Of a stretch of DNA of 64,000 nt, positions 17,807 to 27,112 are shown piece by piece. This DNA comes from Verrucomicrobiaceae bacterium (lineage in GTDB: Bacteria > Verrucomicrobiota > Verrucomicrobiia > Verrucomicrobiales > Verrucomicrobiaceae), in the NCBI GenBank assembly GCA_016795485.1, contig JAEUHM010000046.1, forward strand, positions 124,001-188,000, written 5' to 3'. The notes under the pieces were generated by a model. The model saw nothing but the letters and a program-made list of their open reading frames with translations, ran no database searches and had not been told where the DNA came from. Made by a program: the position numbers and the translations under genes. How positions within the stretch are numbered: position 1 is the first letter of the stretch; each line of letters opens with the position of its first letter.

Positions 17807-18856
17807 ATGAAATCACTCCTCGCTCTCATTCCTTTCTCACTCAGCCTCGCCGCCGATCCTGCGATCCTGAAAACCGAATACATCTACGACGAAGGCCCTT
17901 ATCCATCGATCCACGCCACCACGATCGTCGAAACGCCCACAGGACTCGTCACCGCGTGGTTTGGCGGCACGGCGGAGAAAAATCCGGACGTGTGCATCTG
18001 GGTCTCGCGCCAGCTTCCCGATGGCAAATGGACCGAGAGCGTCGAAACCGCCAATGGCGCGCAAGCCGACGGCACACGGCATCCCACATGGAACCCGGTG
18101 CTGTTTCAGCCGAAGGACGCACCGTTGATGCTCTTTTACAAAGTCGGTCCATCACCGAGCACGTGGTGGGGCGAGCTCAAAAACTCGACCGATGGCGGCA
18201 AAACATGGTCCGCGGCGCAAAAGCTCCCGAAAGGCATCTTCGGCCCCATCAAGAATAAGCCCGTCCAACTCGCGAACGGCGACATCCTCTGCCCCACGAG
18301 CAATGAGACCGACACGAAGCCCAGCGCCTGGGCCATCTACTTCGAACGCACTGCGGATCTCGGCAAAACATGGACACGCACCGAACTGCTACACGACGGT
18401 CTCGCCATCAGCGCCATCCAGCCGAGCGTTTTGTTCCTCGGTGGCAACAAATTGGCTGCCGTGGGTCGCACACGACAAAGCAAAGTCTTCCAGATCACCT
18501 CCGAGGACACCGGCAAGACCTGGGGCGAGATTTCACTCACCGAACTGCCGAACCCCAACTCCGGCACCGATGCCGTCACGCTCGCCGACGGTCGTCATCT
18601 GCTCATCTACAACCACACCGCACGCGGACGCAGCCCGCTGAATCTCGCCGTGAGCAAGGACGGCAAGACCTGGGAAGCCGCGCTGGTCTTTGAAAACGAA
18701 CCGAAGAAGGAATACAGCTACCCCACAATCATCCAGACGAAGGACGGCCTCGTGCACATCACCTACACCTGGCAGCGCAAAAAGGTGAAGCACATCGTGC
18801 TCGATCCCGCGAAACTCACCACCAAGCCCATCGTGAACGGCCAATGGCCCAACTGA
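17807..18856 (+). CDS. secreted Asp-box (BNR) protein, sialidase-like
   Basis: The 349-residue protein has a signal peptide (ending LSLAAD) and four Asp-box motifs: STDGGKTWS, TADLGKTWT, SEDTGKTWG and SKDGKTWE. It matches the BNR-repeat sialidase-like six-bladed propellers. The region where true sialidases carry the (F/Y)RIP motif reads YPSIHATTIVE, so sialidase activity is doubtful and another glycan specificity is likely. It is followed after nine bases by a hydrolase gene. The start lies 51 bases from the divergent antitoxin gene, so a promoter must lie in that short gap. Confidence 0.75.
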   Translation: MKSLLALIPFSLSLAADPAILKTEYIYDEGPYPSIHATTIVETPTGLVTAWFGGTAEKNPDVCIWVSRQLPDGKWTESVETANGAQADGTRHPTWNPVLFQPKDAPLMLFYKVGPSPSTWWGELKNSTDGGKTWSAAQKLPKGIFGPIKNKPVQLANGDILCPTSNETDTKPSAWAIYFERTADLGKTWTRTELLHDGLAISAIQPSVLFLGGNKLAAVGRTRQSKVFQITSEDTGKTWGEISLTELPNPNSGTDAVTLADGRHLLIYNHTARGRSPLNLAVSKDGKTWEAALVFENEPKKEYSYPTIIQTKDGLVHITYTWQRKKVKHIVLDPAKLTTKPIVNGQWPN

Positions 18857-18865
18857 TCACTAGCC

Positions 18866-19639
18866 ATGACACCCGGATTATTGTTAATTGCATTGTTCAT
18901 CACGTTGCCGTTGTTCTCTCAGGAAGCGACCCCAGTCAAACCTGAGGTGTTCAAGGTGGATGAACACAAAGCAGTCCTCTACACCGCGCAAAAGCTGGCC
19001 GAAGGCAAGCCATGGGTGTGGTATGCACCGACTCTGAAAGGCGGCGTGTCGCTAGCCGGTCGGACGATGTATTTCGAGGCCTTCATGAACGCAGGCATTA
19101 GTCTCGCGGGCTATGATTTGGGAGAGGTGCGTGGTGCTCCTGGCAGTGCAGCCAAGTTTTCCCGGTTCTATGACGCGATGATCAAACGAGGCTTCTCCGC
19201 CAAACCGATCCTGCTCGGGCAAAGCCGTGGTGGGATGATGACGCTGACGTGGGCATTCAGAAATCCAGACAAGGTGAAGGCCTGGGTCGGTATCTACCCA
19301 GTATGCAATCTCGCCAGTTGGCCGCTGAAAAACTCGAAGAAGGACACGCTCGCTGACTTTGCCATGACCGAGCCCGATCTCGTGGCGCGACTGAAGGAGT
19401 TTAATCCCATCGACAATCTGAACGGTCTCGCTGCCAACAAGGTTCCGATGTTCGCCGTGCATGGCGACAGCGATGTCGTGGTCCCCTATGACGACAACAC
19501 CAAGCTGCTAAAGGAGCGCTATGAAGCTGCAGGCGGTTCATTCAACATAAAGATCATTCCAGGCGAGGGCCACAAAGTCACACCGTCCTTCTTCGAGTGC
19601 ACCGAACTCTTGTCCTTCGTCCTTCAACACGCCAAGTAG
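18866..19639 (+). CDS. secreted alpha/beta hydrolase
   Basis: The 257-residue protein has a signal peptide (LFITLPLFSQEA), the nucleophile elbow GQSRGG, a likely acid in HGDSDVVVPYDD and a catalytic His in PGEGHKVTPSF. The layout resembles prolyl-oligopeptidase-like or carbohydrate-esterase hydrolases. It sits nine bases after the Asp-box gene and six before the NTF2-like gene. In this context removal of ester groups from a glycan is a reasonable inference, but the substrate is not known. Confidence 0.75.
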   Translation: MTPGLLLIALFITLPLFSQEATPVKPEVFKVDEHKAVLYTAQKLAEGKPWVWYAPTLKGGVSLAGRTMYFEAFMNAGISLAGYDLGEVRGAPGSAAKFSRFYDAMIKRGFSAKPILLGQSRGGMMTLTWAFRNPDKVKAWVGIYPVCNLASWPLKNSKKDTLADFAMTEPDLVARLKEFNPIDNLNGLAANKVPMFAVHGDSDVVVPYDDNTKLLKERYEAAGGSFNIKIIPGEGHKVTPSFFECTELLSFVLQHAK

Positions 19640-19645
19640 TCACTT

Positions 19646-20089
19646 ATGAAAGCATGCCTCTGCTCACTTCTCCTCCTGTTCGGCACTTCGTTGCTGGCAG
19701 ACGAATCTGTTCAACTGGCTGCGGTCAAAGCCGCTGACAAAGCCCGCATCGAAGCCATGCAGTCTGGTGATCGCGAGAAGCTGAGTGAGATCTTTTCTGA
19801 CGAGCTCCGTTACGCACACTCCACCGGAGTCGTCGATACCAAAGCATCGTTTATCGACATCCTCGGCAGCAAAAAAACCAAGTATCTCGGCTACGACTAC
19901 GAAGAGCAGACCTTCACCTTCCCCGCTCCGGGCATCGCACTGATGGCCGGTCGTGCTCACGTGAAGGCCGAGGCCGATGGAAAACTCATGGACAGTGTGT
20001 TGAGCTACCTCGCCGTGTGGCGTGAAGAAAATGGCCACTGGCGCTTCCTCGCCTGGCAGTCCTGCAAACTTACGCCCTCAACCAAGTGA
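19646..20089 (+). CDS. secreted NTF2-like (DUF4440-type) protein
   Basis: The 147-residue protein has a signal peptide (LLLLFGTSLLADES). It then has the SnoaL/DUF4440 pattern: VKAADKARIEAMQSGDREKLSEIFSDELRYAHSTG and a C-terminal YLAVWREENGHWRFLAWQSCKL. These small cone-shaped folds bind ligands or act as minor enzymes. The stop overlaps the next start in GTGA, implying coupled translation with the second propeller protein. Confidence 0.75.
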   Translation: MKACLCSLLLLFGTSLLADESVQLAAVKAADKARIEAMQSGDREKLSEIFSDELRYAHSTGVVDTKASFIDILGSKKTKYLGYDYEEQTFTFPAPGIALMAGRAHVKAEADGKLMDSVLSYLAVWREENGHWRFLAWQSCKLTPSTK

Positions 20090-22086
20090 CGGCCGAAAAG
20101 ATTCCACAATTGCGCCTAATACTACTGTTGCTTGTCGCCACCAGTCATTCAGCAGAGCCTCATCTCCCCGCTGGCGCGAAAGCCCTGCCTTCCGCTGCTC
20201 CAAACGGTCGCGGGCCGCTGGCGCTGGTGAATCTGAATCACCATGTGCTGGGGCATGCGCGAGTGTTTGGTGGGAAGCAGCCGGATCTTTTTGTGGCGGG
20301 GTATGGGGGACCGCAGGCAGTGCATTTGTTCAAGTGGGTGGATACGGATGCGGATGGCGCGCCGGTGTTTGCGGAGCCGATGGTGTTGAAATCTGACTTC
20401 AAGGACAAGGGCAGCGTGTTTCAGCGCCATGATGGAAGCATCATCGGCTTGTGGATCACCAAGGAGCACCTCGTCACGACGGTCTTTGATCGCGAAAAAC
20501 TCGAGTTTCGCGAAACTAACCGCGAGAAGCTGCCGAAAGCCCTGAAATCTCCATCTAGCCTCGGCGTGCTTCCGAATGACGAAGGCTTCGACCTCGCGTT
20601 TGAGATGTCGAACGGCGGCAAAGGAGCCGAGGGCAGCCCGAACACGGAGGAATGGCGGCCATTCAACTCCTCCGGCATCGCCATGGGCGAACTGAGGTAT
20701 CGCTATCTCGTCGGCTGGTCCGCGAAAGGCGAGGTGAAGCAGATCACGAAGGCGAAGCAGGAGGTGTTTTTCTCGATGCACGGCATCACGTGCATCGATT
20801 TGGGACAAGGCCATAAGCGCGATCTCATCACCGGCTCTCGCCAAGGAAACCTCGTGTTTTATCGCAACACAGCCGCGAGTGGATTTGAGCTCGAAACGAA
20901 GCGCCTCGTCGCTGGCGAGGATGGCAATGCGCTGCGGCATCCGAGCATCAATCCGAGTGTTGCGGCCTATCCGGGCGGTTTGATCGCGTGCGGTGAGGGT
21001 TCGCTGTATTTTTATCGCTTCACCGGAAAGTGGGCGAAGACCGGTGCGCCAGTGTTTGCGGAGCCCGTATCAGTTTTGCAAGAGCGAGCCGATCTATACG
21101 CAGGCACGCTGCCCTCGCCAACGACAGTGGATTGGAATGGCGATGGCGTGCTGGACATCCTCGCAGGCAATTCAGAAGGTTTTGTGCTCTTCTTTGAAAA
21201 CATCGGCAGCAATGACGAGCCCCAGTTCTTACCCGCAACACGTGTGCAGGCCGGTGGACGCGCGATTCAAGTGCAGGCGGGCTATTCGGGCAGTTTGCAG
21301 GGTTTGCAGGAGGCCCGCTGGGGCTATCTCTCTCCGAATGTGATCGACTGGAACGGAGATGCGCTGCCGGACATCATCACTGGCGACATCACGGGCGATT
21401 ACCTAATCTATCTCAACCGTGGCACGAAAACGGAGCCGAAGCTCGACGTCGCGCATCCGCTTTATTGCGATGGGATCGACCTGCACGGCATGTGGCGCTG
21501 CCGACCAGCAGTGGCGAAGATCGGCGAGCGAATCGCGCTCGCGATCGTGGATGGCGATGACCACTTTCACCTTTACTGGCGCATCGACGATTTCAACGTC
21601 GAGGACGGTGGCAAGCTGAAGCTCGACGATGGTAAGCTCATCGGCACCAGCGGCGGTGTCGGTGGCATGAGCGGTCGCTGCAAACTTGACTTCTTCGATT
21701 GGAATCAAGATGGCCATCTCGACTTCGTCATCGGCACCGGGCGAGTTGTTTCGATCCCAGATCGTGAGACCGGCTATCCAATGGCTGCTCTTGGCCAGAA
21801 CCCAGTTGTCAGTGGTTTGCTAGGCAATCTGGTGGACAAGGCGTTGCCAGTAAAAGCCAAGAAGACTATCGGCACGCCACTTGTGATGCTCAATCGAGGC
21901 AACAACACCTTCACGAGACCATTCGTGTTTCGCGAAGAGGAAGGCCTCGTCATTCAGCCCGGCGGTGCGCATGAGACCGGCGCGGTCGGCACGATGCTCG
22001 GCAAGCACGGGCCGAACCTACTTATCTGCAATGAAGCGGGCCGAATGTTCCTCCTTCCGGGAAAAGCTTTGAAAATCACACCATGA
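20086..22086 (+). CDS. secreted FG-GAP/VCBS propeller protein (second copy)
   Basis: The 666-residue protein starts at GTG 20086 and has a signal peptide (LILLLLVATSHSAEP). At least three clear calcium-type loops are seen: DWNGDGVLDILAGNSEGF, DWNGDALPDIITGD and DWNQDGHLDFVIG. Other blades are degenerate. Phrases such as FFENIGSNDEPQF and the AGYSGSLQGLQEARWGY block parallel the gene at 14021, so the two are distant paralogues. It overlaps the GH32 gene by four bases (ATGA), which suggests it works with that enzyme, perhaps in binding the glycan. Confidence 0.8.
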   Translation: MTAEKIPQLRLILLLLVATSHSAEPHLPAGAKALPSAAPNGRGPLALVNLNHHVLGHARVFGGKQPDLFVAGYGGPQAVHLFKWVDTDADGAPVFAEPMVLKSDFKDKGSVFQRHDGSIIGLWITKEHLVTTVFDREKLEFRETNREKLPKALKSPSSLGVLPNDEGFDLAFEMSNGGKGAEGSPNTEEWRPFNSSGIAMGELRYRYLVGWSAKGEVKQITKAKQEVFFSMHGITCIDLGQGHKRDLITGSRQGNLVFYRNTAASGFELETKRLVAGEDGNALRHPSINPSVAAYPGGLIACGEGSLYFYRFTGKWAKTGAPVFAEPVSVLQERADLYAGTLPSPTTVDWNGDGVLDILAGNSEGFVLFFENIGSNDEPQFLPATRVQAGGRAIQVQAGYSGSLQGLQEARWGYLSPNVIDWNGDALPDIITGDITGDYLIYLNRGTKTEPKLDVAHPLYCDGIDLHGMWRCRPAVAKIGERIALAIVDGDDHFHLYWRIDDFNVEDGGKLKLDDGKLIGTSGGVGGMSGRCKLDFFDWNQDGHLDFVIGTGRVVSIPDRETGYPMAALGQNPVVSGLLGNLVDKALPVKAKKTIGTPLVMLNRGNNTFTRPFVFREEEGLVIQPGGAHETGAVGTMLGKHGPNLLICNEAGRMFLLPGKALKITP

Positions 22087-23780
22087 ATGTCCGCACAGTC
22101 ATTATCACGTTGCTGTGCGCCGTCCAACTGCACGCACAACACATCTCCACACGATCCCTCACGCTGGACGCCAACTTGCTCAATCTGCCCGTGTGCAACG
22201 GGGCACCGAAGCAGATGGTGAAGCTCGAGGTCGGTGGCAAGGCCGTGCGTGAGGTGGAGATCGAGTTCACCGAGGGGAAGAAGCCTGATTTGTGGGTGTT
22301 TCTCGATGTGAGGCAGTGGAAAGACCAGACGGCGGTGCTGAGCGGACCCTTGTCTTTGATCACGAGCATCGAGTGCAATGATGCGATCAAGACCGACGTG
22401 CCTGTGTATGCGGAAGCGCTGCGGCCGCAGTTTCATTTCACCTCGATGCGGGGGCGCTTGAACGACCCGAACGGTCTGCTGAGCTTCGACGGCGAGCATC
22501 ATTTGTTTTATCAACTGCATCCCTACGGCATCAAAAGCGGCAGCAAGAGCTGGGGGCATGCGGTGAGCCGCGATTTCCTGCATTGGGAGGAGCTGCCCAT
22601 CGCGATTCATGCGGAGGCGGAAGGCATGATGTTCTCCGGCTCGGGCGTGGTCGATTGGAAGAACACCACCGGCTTTCAGACCGGCAAGGAACCGCCGCTC
22701 GTGCTCATCTACACCGCCACCGGCCCGCCGCGTGATCAGCGGCTCGCCTTCAGCAACGACCGCGGTCGCACCTGGACGAAGCATGCGAGCAATCCGGTGC
22801 TCCCCGAGGTGACGCACAACAATCGCGACCCCAAAGTCTTCTGGCACGAGCCCACGCAGCGCTGGGTCATGATCCTGCACTGCACCGAGAAGGGCAAAAA
22901 GCTCCCGCCCATCGATCCGAAGGACCCGACGCGCAAAACGGGCGAGTTTGTGTTCTTCACCTCGCCCGATTTGAAGCAGTGGAAGCGCGAAGGCAGCGTC
23001 ATCGGCTTCGCCGAATGCCCCGACCTCTTCCCGATGAAGATCGAAGGCACCGATAAAACGAAGTGGATCGTCCACGGCGGCCTCGGCGAGTATTTCATCG
23101 GCGACTTCGACGGGCGTGAGTTCAAGCGCACCAGGGATCTCCTGCACGGCCCGTATGGCAGCGCCTACTACGCCGGTCAAAACTACAGCGACACGCCAGA
23201 TGGCCGCGTCGTTCAGCAAGGCTGGGCGAAGATGAGCGACCTTGTCTTCACCGGCATGCCCTTCGCGCAGATGATGAATATCCCCTGCGAGATCACCCTG
23301 CGAAACACCGCCCGCGGCCCGCGCCTCGTCTGGCAGCCCGTGCGCGAGATCGAGACGCTGCGCACAAAGCATCACCACCTCGAGTCCGTCGTGCTCAACG
23401 AGCAAAGCGATCCGCTCAAAGCCGTGCAGACGCCGTTCTTCGATCTCCACGCCATCATCGAGCCCGGCACGGCCACGCAGATCCAGCTCATGCTGCGCGG
23501 CACGCCCTTCGTCATCGACGTGAAGAAGCTCAAGCTCACCAGCGGCAAAGCCACCATGCCCATGCCCGTCCGCGACGGCCGCATCGACTTCCGCCTGCTC
23601 AGCGACCACGGTCTCGTCGAGATCTTCACTGACAAAGGCTTCAAGTTCGGTGCCTTCCAACACATGCCGAACGCCGCCGCTCCCCTCGCCCCCAAACTCA
23701 CCGCCAAAGGTGGCGAGGCAAAAATCGTCTCACTCGATGTGCATGAGCTGAAGTCGGTGTGGCCTGTTGCACGCCACTGA
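22083..23780 (+). CDS. glycoside hydrolase family 32 (levanase/fructan beta-fructosidase-like)
   Basis: The 565-residue protein has a signal peptide (LLCAVQLHAQ). The GH32 motifs are clear: RLNDPNG with the nucleophile Asp (near 22450), NRDPKVFW with the transition-state Asp, and ECPDLFPM with the acid/base Glu (near 23010). A C-terminal beta-sandwich of about 150 residues follows. The enzyme would release fructose from fructan, sucrose or related sugars in the periplasm. A sugar-porter gene follows after 13 bases, which fits import of the product. Confidence 0.92.
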   Translation: MNVRTVIITLLCAVQLHAQHISTRSLTLDANLLNLPVCNGAPKQMVKLEVGGKAVREVEIEFTEGKKPDLWVFLDVRQWKDQTAVLSGPLSLITSIECNDAIKTDVPVYAEALRPQFHFTSMRGRLNDPNGLLSFDGEHHLFYQLHPYGIKSGSKSWGHAVSRDFLHWEELPIAIHAEAEGMMFSGSGVVDWKNTTGFQTGKEPPLVLIYTATGPPRDQRLAFSNDRGRTWTKHASNPVLPEVTHNNRDPKVFWHEPTQRWVMILHCTEKGKKLPPIDPKDPTRKTGEFVFFTSPDLKQWKREGSVIGFAECPDLFPMKIEGTDKTKWIVHGGLGEYFIGDFDGREFKRTRDLLHGPYGSAYYAGQNYSDTPDGRVVQQGWAKMSDLVFTGMPFAQMMNIPCEITLRNTARGPRLVWQPVREIETLRTKHHHLESVVLNEQSDPLKAVQTPFFDLHAIIEPGTATQIQLMLRGTPFVIDVKKLKLTSGKATMPMPVRDGRIDFRLLSDHGLVEIFTDKGFKFGAFQHMPNAAAPLAPKLTAKGGEAKIVSLDVHELKSVWPVARH

Positions 23781-23793
23781 CTATCCATCCTAC

Positions 23794-25125
23794 ATGAATC
23801 CTCGCCTCTTTCTCTGGGCCACCACGTCCGCGCTGGCGGGCTTTTTGTTTGGCTTTGATACCGTGGTCATCTCGGGCGCGGAAAAGACGATTCAATCACT
23901 GTGGAAGCTCAGTGATGCCATGCATGGCGTGGCGATGGCCTCGGCGCTGTATGGCACGGTGCTGGGGTCGCTCATCGGTGGATGGCCCACGGATCGTTGG
24001 GGGCGCAAAAAGACGCTGATCTGGGTCGGTGTGCTGTATTTCGTCTCGGCGGTGTGGTCGGGCATCGCGCCGGAGGTGTGGTCGCTCATCATTGCGAGAT
24101 TCATCGGCGGACTCGGCGTGGGCATCTCCACGGTGGCCGCGCCGCTTTACATCACGGAGATCTCGCCGCCGGATCGTCGTGGAAGGCTCGCGGGCATGTT
24201 TCAGTTCAACATCGTCTTCGGCATCCTCGTGGCCTTTCTCTCGAACTACCTCCTCGGCGGCATCGGCGAGCATGCGTGGCGCTGGATGCTCGGCGTGGAG
24301 GCCTTTCCGGCGCTGATTTACACACTGATGTGCTTCACGCTGCCGGAGAGCCCGCGCTGGCTGCTCACGCGAAAAAACGACCGCGAGGCTGGCATGGCCG
24401 TTTTGCGTCAAATCCAGCCGCAGGCCTCCGAAGGCCAGATCGAAGCCGCTGCGGCGCAAATCATCAATGCAGCGCAGAGCGACGAAAGCACCTCGCACGG
24501 CTTTTGGTCCGCGCGGCATCGTGTTCCGATCCTGCTCGCGTTCTTGATCGCCTTTTTCAACCAGCTCTCCGGCATCAATGCCGTGCTCTACTTTGCCCCG
24601 CGCATCTTTGAACTCACTGGCCTCGGCGCCAAAGCCGCGCTGCTGCAATCCATCGGCATCGGCGTCACGAATCTTGTCTTCACCTTCATCGGTCTGTGGC
24701 TCATCGACCGACTCGGACGTCGCACGCTGCTCGTCATCGGTTCGTTTGGCTACATCGCGTCACTCGGTTTGTGCGCGTGGGCCTTCTTCACCGAGCACTT
24801 TGGCATCGTGCCCGCGTGCATCTTTGCCTTCATCGCCGCGCACGCCATCGGCCAGGGCGCTGTGATCTGGGTCTTCATCTCCGAAATTTTCCCCGACCGC
24901 TACCGCGCCGCCGGTCAATCGCTCGGCAGCGCCACGCACTGGGTCTTTGCCGCGCTGCTCACCACCTTCTTCCCCGCGATGGTGAATGCCTTCGCCCCTG
25001 GCTGGGTCTTCCTCTTCTTCACCGGCATGATGGTCCTACAGCTCGTCTGGGTGAAAATGAGCGTGCCCGAGACCAAAGGCGTGCCGCTGGAGGACATTCA
25101 AAAGCAACTCGGCATCGGCGCATGA
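23794..25125 (+). CDS. MFS sugar transporter (sugar-porter family)
   Basis: The protein of about 443 residues carries the sugar-porter signatures: GFLFGFDTVVISGA, DRWGRKK, PLYITEISPPDRRGRLAG, PESPRWLL, FNQLSGINAVLYFAP, DRLGRR and PETKG near the C-terminus. It should import a monosaccharide such as fructose with H+. I chose ATG 23794, which begins just before the first helix; a TTG at 23767 overlaps the GH32 gene. Its stop overlaps the esterase start in ATGA. Confidence 0.9.
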   Translation: MNPRLFLWATTSALAGFLFGFDTVVISGAEKTIQSLWKLSDAMHGVAMASALYGTVLGSLIGGWPTDRWGRKKTLIWVGVLYFVSAVWSGIAPEVWSLIIARFIGGLGVGISTVAAPLYITEISPPDRRGRLAGMFQFNIVFGILVAFLSNYLLGGIGEHAWRWMLGVEAFPALIYTLMCFTLPESPRWLLTRKNDREAGMAVLRQIQPQASEGQIEAAAAQIINAAQSDESTSHGFWSARHRVPILLAFLIAFFNQLSGINAVLYFAPRIFELTGLGAKAALLQSIGIGVTNLVFTFIGLWLIDRLGRRTLLVIGSFGYIASLGLCAWAFFTEHFGIVPACIFAFIAAHAIGQGAVIWVFISEIFPDRYRAAGQSLGSATHWVFAALLTTFFPAMVNAFAPGWVFLFFTGMMVLQLVWVKMSVPETKGVPLEDIQKQLGIGA

Positions 25126-26042
25126 AACTCGCTCTTCTCCTGCTCGCCACTGCGACGCTGCTGCACGCGCAAACCATCGTGCCCGGCGATCACGCGGAGT
25201 TTCCGCTGCGCGAACCGCCTGCCAAGGCCGTCAAAGGCGCACCGGCACCTGAAGCGGAGAAAGTCACCTTCCGCGTCGGCAACTACGACGAACTCGGCCT
25301 CAACCGAACCGTCGAAAACATCCAGACACCCACGCTCACCGTCTATCGCCCAGCCAAACCCTCGCATGGCAACGCCGCCATGGTCGTGTGTCCCGGCGGT
25401 GGCTACGCGATGGAGGTCATCGACCGCGAAGGCCACGCCATCGCGCGATACTTTGCCGCACAAGGCCTCACCGTCGCCGTGCTGAAGTATCGACTGCCCA
25501 AAGCGGACACTTTTGAAAAAGGCCTGCCCGATAGCCAGCAGGACGCGCTCGAAGCCATCCGTTACCTCCGCCGCCGCGCCAGCGAATGGCAGATCAATCC
25601 CAAGCGCATCGGCATCATCGGTTTCTCCGCAGGCGGCCATCTCGCCGGCAGCACCGCGATGCTCGGCGAGGCCGCCGATGGCTCGCGACCCGACTTCGCC
25701 GTGCTCATGTATGCCGTCACGCTCATGCACGGCGAGGACATGCATGTTGGCTCACGCGAGCGACTCCTCGGCCCAAATCCAAGCGAAGCCCGCATCGCCG
25801 AGTTCTCCCTCGAAAAACGTGCTCGCCCCGGTCTGCCGCCCTTCTTCCTCTGCCACGCCACGAATGACAAAGCCGTCCCGCTGCCCAACGCCGAGCTTCT
25901 CGCGGATGCGCTTCGCACCGTAAACGTCCCCACCGAACTCCTCATCGTCCCCACCGGCGGCCACGGATTCTCGCTTGGTCGCGATGAAGCTTCATCCGTG
26001 TGGAAAGAGCGATTTCTGCTTTGGTTGGACCACCTGCCTTAG
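25122..26042 (+). CDS. secreted acetyl-esterase-like alpha/beta hydrolase (BD-FAE type)
   Basis: The 306-residue protein starts at ATG 25122, within the stop of the sugar porter. It has a signal peptide (LLLLATATLLHAQ), the oxyanion region VCPGGGYAMEV, the nucleophile GFSAGGHLAGS, the acid region HATNDKAVPL and the catalytic His in GGHGFSLG. This is the layout of bacterial xylan acetyl-esterase/feruloyl-esterase-like enzymes. It probably removes acyl groups from the polysaccharide handled by this locus. The coding strand is markedly GC-rich here. Confidence 0.85.
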   Translation: MKLALLLLATATLLHAQTIVPGDHAEFPLREPPAKAVKGAPAPEAEKVTFRVGNYDELGLNRTVENIQTPTLTVYRPAKPSHGNAAMVVCPGGGYAMEVIDREGHAIARYFAAQGLTVAVLKYRLPKADTFEKGLPDSQQDALEAIRYLRRRASEWQINPKRIGIIGFSAGGHLAGSTAMLGEAADGSRPDFAVLMYAVTLMHGEDMHVGSRERLLGPNPSEARIAEFSLEKRARPGLPPFFLCHATNDKAVPLPNAELLADALRTVNVPTELLIVPTGGHGFSLGRDEASSVWKERFLLWLDHLP

Positions 26043-26071
26043 CCCCCTTCACTTCCCTTCTTATCAATCTC

Positions 26072-26977
26072 ATGAAAACCCAACTCACAGGCATCGTACC
26101 CCCACTCGTTACTCCATTATCTGATCGCGACACTCTGGATGTGCCGGGATTGGAGCGGTTAATCGAACACCTCATAGCGGGTGGCGTGGCCGGTTTGTTT
26201 ATTCTTGGTACTACTGGAGAAGGCCCAAGCCTGAGTTACCGGCTGCGGCGCGAACTAATCGAGCGTGCGTGCAAGCTAGCGGCAGGGCGAGTCCCGGTGC
26301 TGGCTGGCATAACTGACACGTCGTTTACAGAGTCGATTAACTTGGCCGTTCATGCATCAAAACACGGCTGTCACAGCGTCGTTTTGGCAGCTCCATATTA
26401 CTTCCCAGCTGGGCAACCTGAGCTCATTGAATACCTGAACGACCTAGTGAATGAACTGCCACTACCCATGTTCCTCTACAACATGCCTGGCTTGACGAAG
26501 GTGAACTTTGAACAGGATGTCATCCGTGCAGCCATGCAATGGGAGAAGGTCATAGGCCTGAAAGACTCGTCCTGTGACATGATCTACTTTCACAAGCTGC
26601 TCCGATTGACAAAACAGCGTCCAGACTGGTCTCTTTTGGTGGGCCCAGAGGAGTTGACTGCTGAAGCGGTTTTGTTGGGGGCTCACGGAGGAGTAAACGG
26701 CGGTGCTAATCTCCATCCCAGACTTTACGTCGACCTCTACGAAGCTGCCGTTGCCCAGGACTTGGCGAAAGTTCGCCTCCTGCACAGTCAGGTGATTGAA
26801 CTGGCGAGTCGTATTTACGCAGTTGGCAAGCATAAGTCCGCGATCATCAAAGGAATCAAATGCTCGCTCAGCCTATTGGGCATTTGTGACGATGTTATGG
26901 CCGAGCCCTTCCACAGGTTCAATGAGCCTGAACGTGAGATGATCCGCACCCATTTGGCCGAGTTAGGTCTTCTGTAG
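26072..26977 (+). CDS. dihydrodipicolinate synthase/N-acetylneuraminate lyase family aldolase
   Basis: The 301-residue protein has the family motifs GTTGEGPSLSYRLR, the Tyr in FLYNMPGLTK and the Schiff-base Lys in VIGLKDSS. Members include DapA, NanA and sugar-acid aldolases. The position at the end of the carbohydrate locus, with an FCD-GntR regulator and sugar-acid-type transporter, favours a catabolic aldolase over lysine biosynthesis. The start ATG 26072 lies 29 bases after the esterase stop. Base composition is less GC-rich than in the genes just upstream. Confidence 0.8.
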   Translation: MKTQLTGIVPPLVTPLSDRDTLDVPGLERLIEHLIAGGVAGLFILGTTGEGPSLSYRLRRELIERACKLAAGRVPVLAGITDTSFTESINLAVHASKHGCHSVVLAAPYYFPAGQPELIEYLNDLVNELPLPMFLYNMPGLTKVNFEQDVIRAAMQWEKVIGLKDSSCDMIYFHKLLRLTKQRPDWSLLVGPEELTAEAVLLGAHGGVNGGANLHPRLYVDLYEAAVAQDLAKVRLLHSQVIELASRIYAVGKHKSAIIKGIKCSLSLLGICDDVMAEPFHRFNEPEREMIRTHLAELGLL

Positions 26978-27019
26978 ACCCGCAGGCAACGCGCTTGGCA
27001 CCCAAAATATCCGCCGGTT

Positions 27020-27046
27020 TTGATCTTTTGATGTTATCAATATAAT
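27020..27046 (+). promoter_or_regulatory. candidate sigma-70 promoter before the 3D-domain lipoprotein
   Basis: A perfect TATAAT (27041-27046) lies in a strongly AT-rich stretch of about 100 bases. The best -35 candidates are TTGATC (27020-27025, spacing 15) or TTTTGA (27018-27023, spacing 17), neither ideal. The leader to ATG 27113 would be about 60 bases. Confidence 0.45.
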
Positions 27047-27112
27047 GTTTAATATGATTTTTATATTGAATCGTTTCTATTATTTTGATAAAATAATCGA
27101 AATTTCAATATT

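Noticed and set aside
21954..23663. 569-codon minus-strand frame opposite GH32 and the second propeller
   Set aside because: It is antisense to genes with clear domains, and GC-rich codon use keeps it open by chance.
24696..25121. Upstream extension of the esterase frame inside the sugar-porter gene
   Set aside because: The extension is Arg/His-rich shadow sequence; the signal peptide begins at ATG 25122.
26995..27013. TTGGCACCCAAAATATCC as a sigma-54 promoter before the 3D-domain gene
   Set aside because: The -12 GC is missing at the required spacing; the TATAAT further on is a better candidate.
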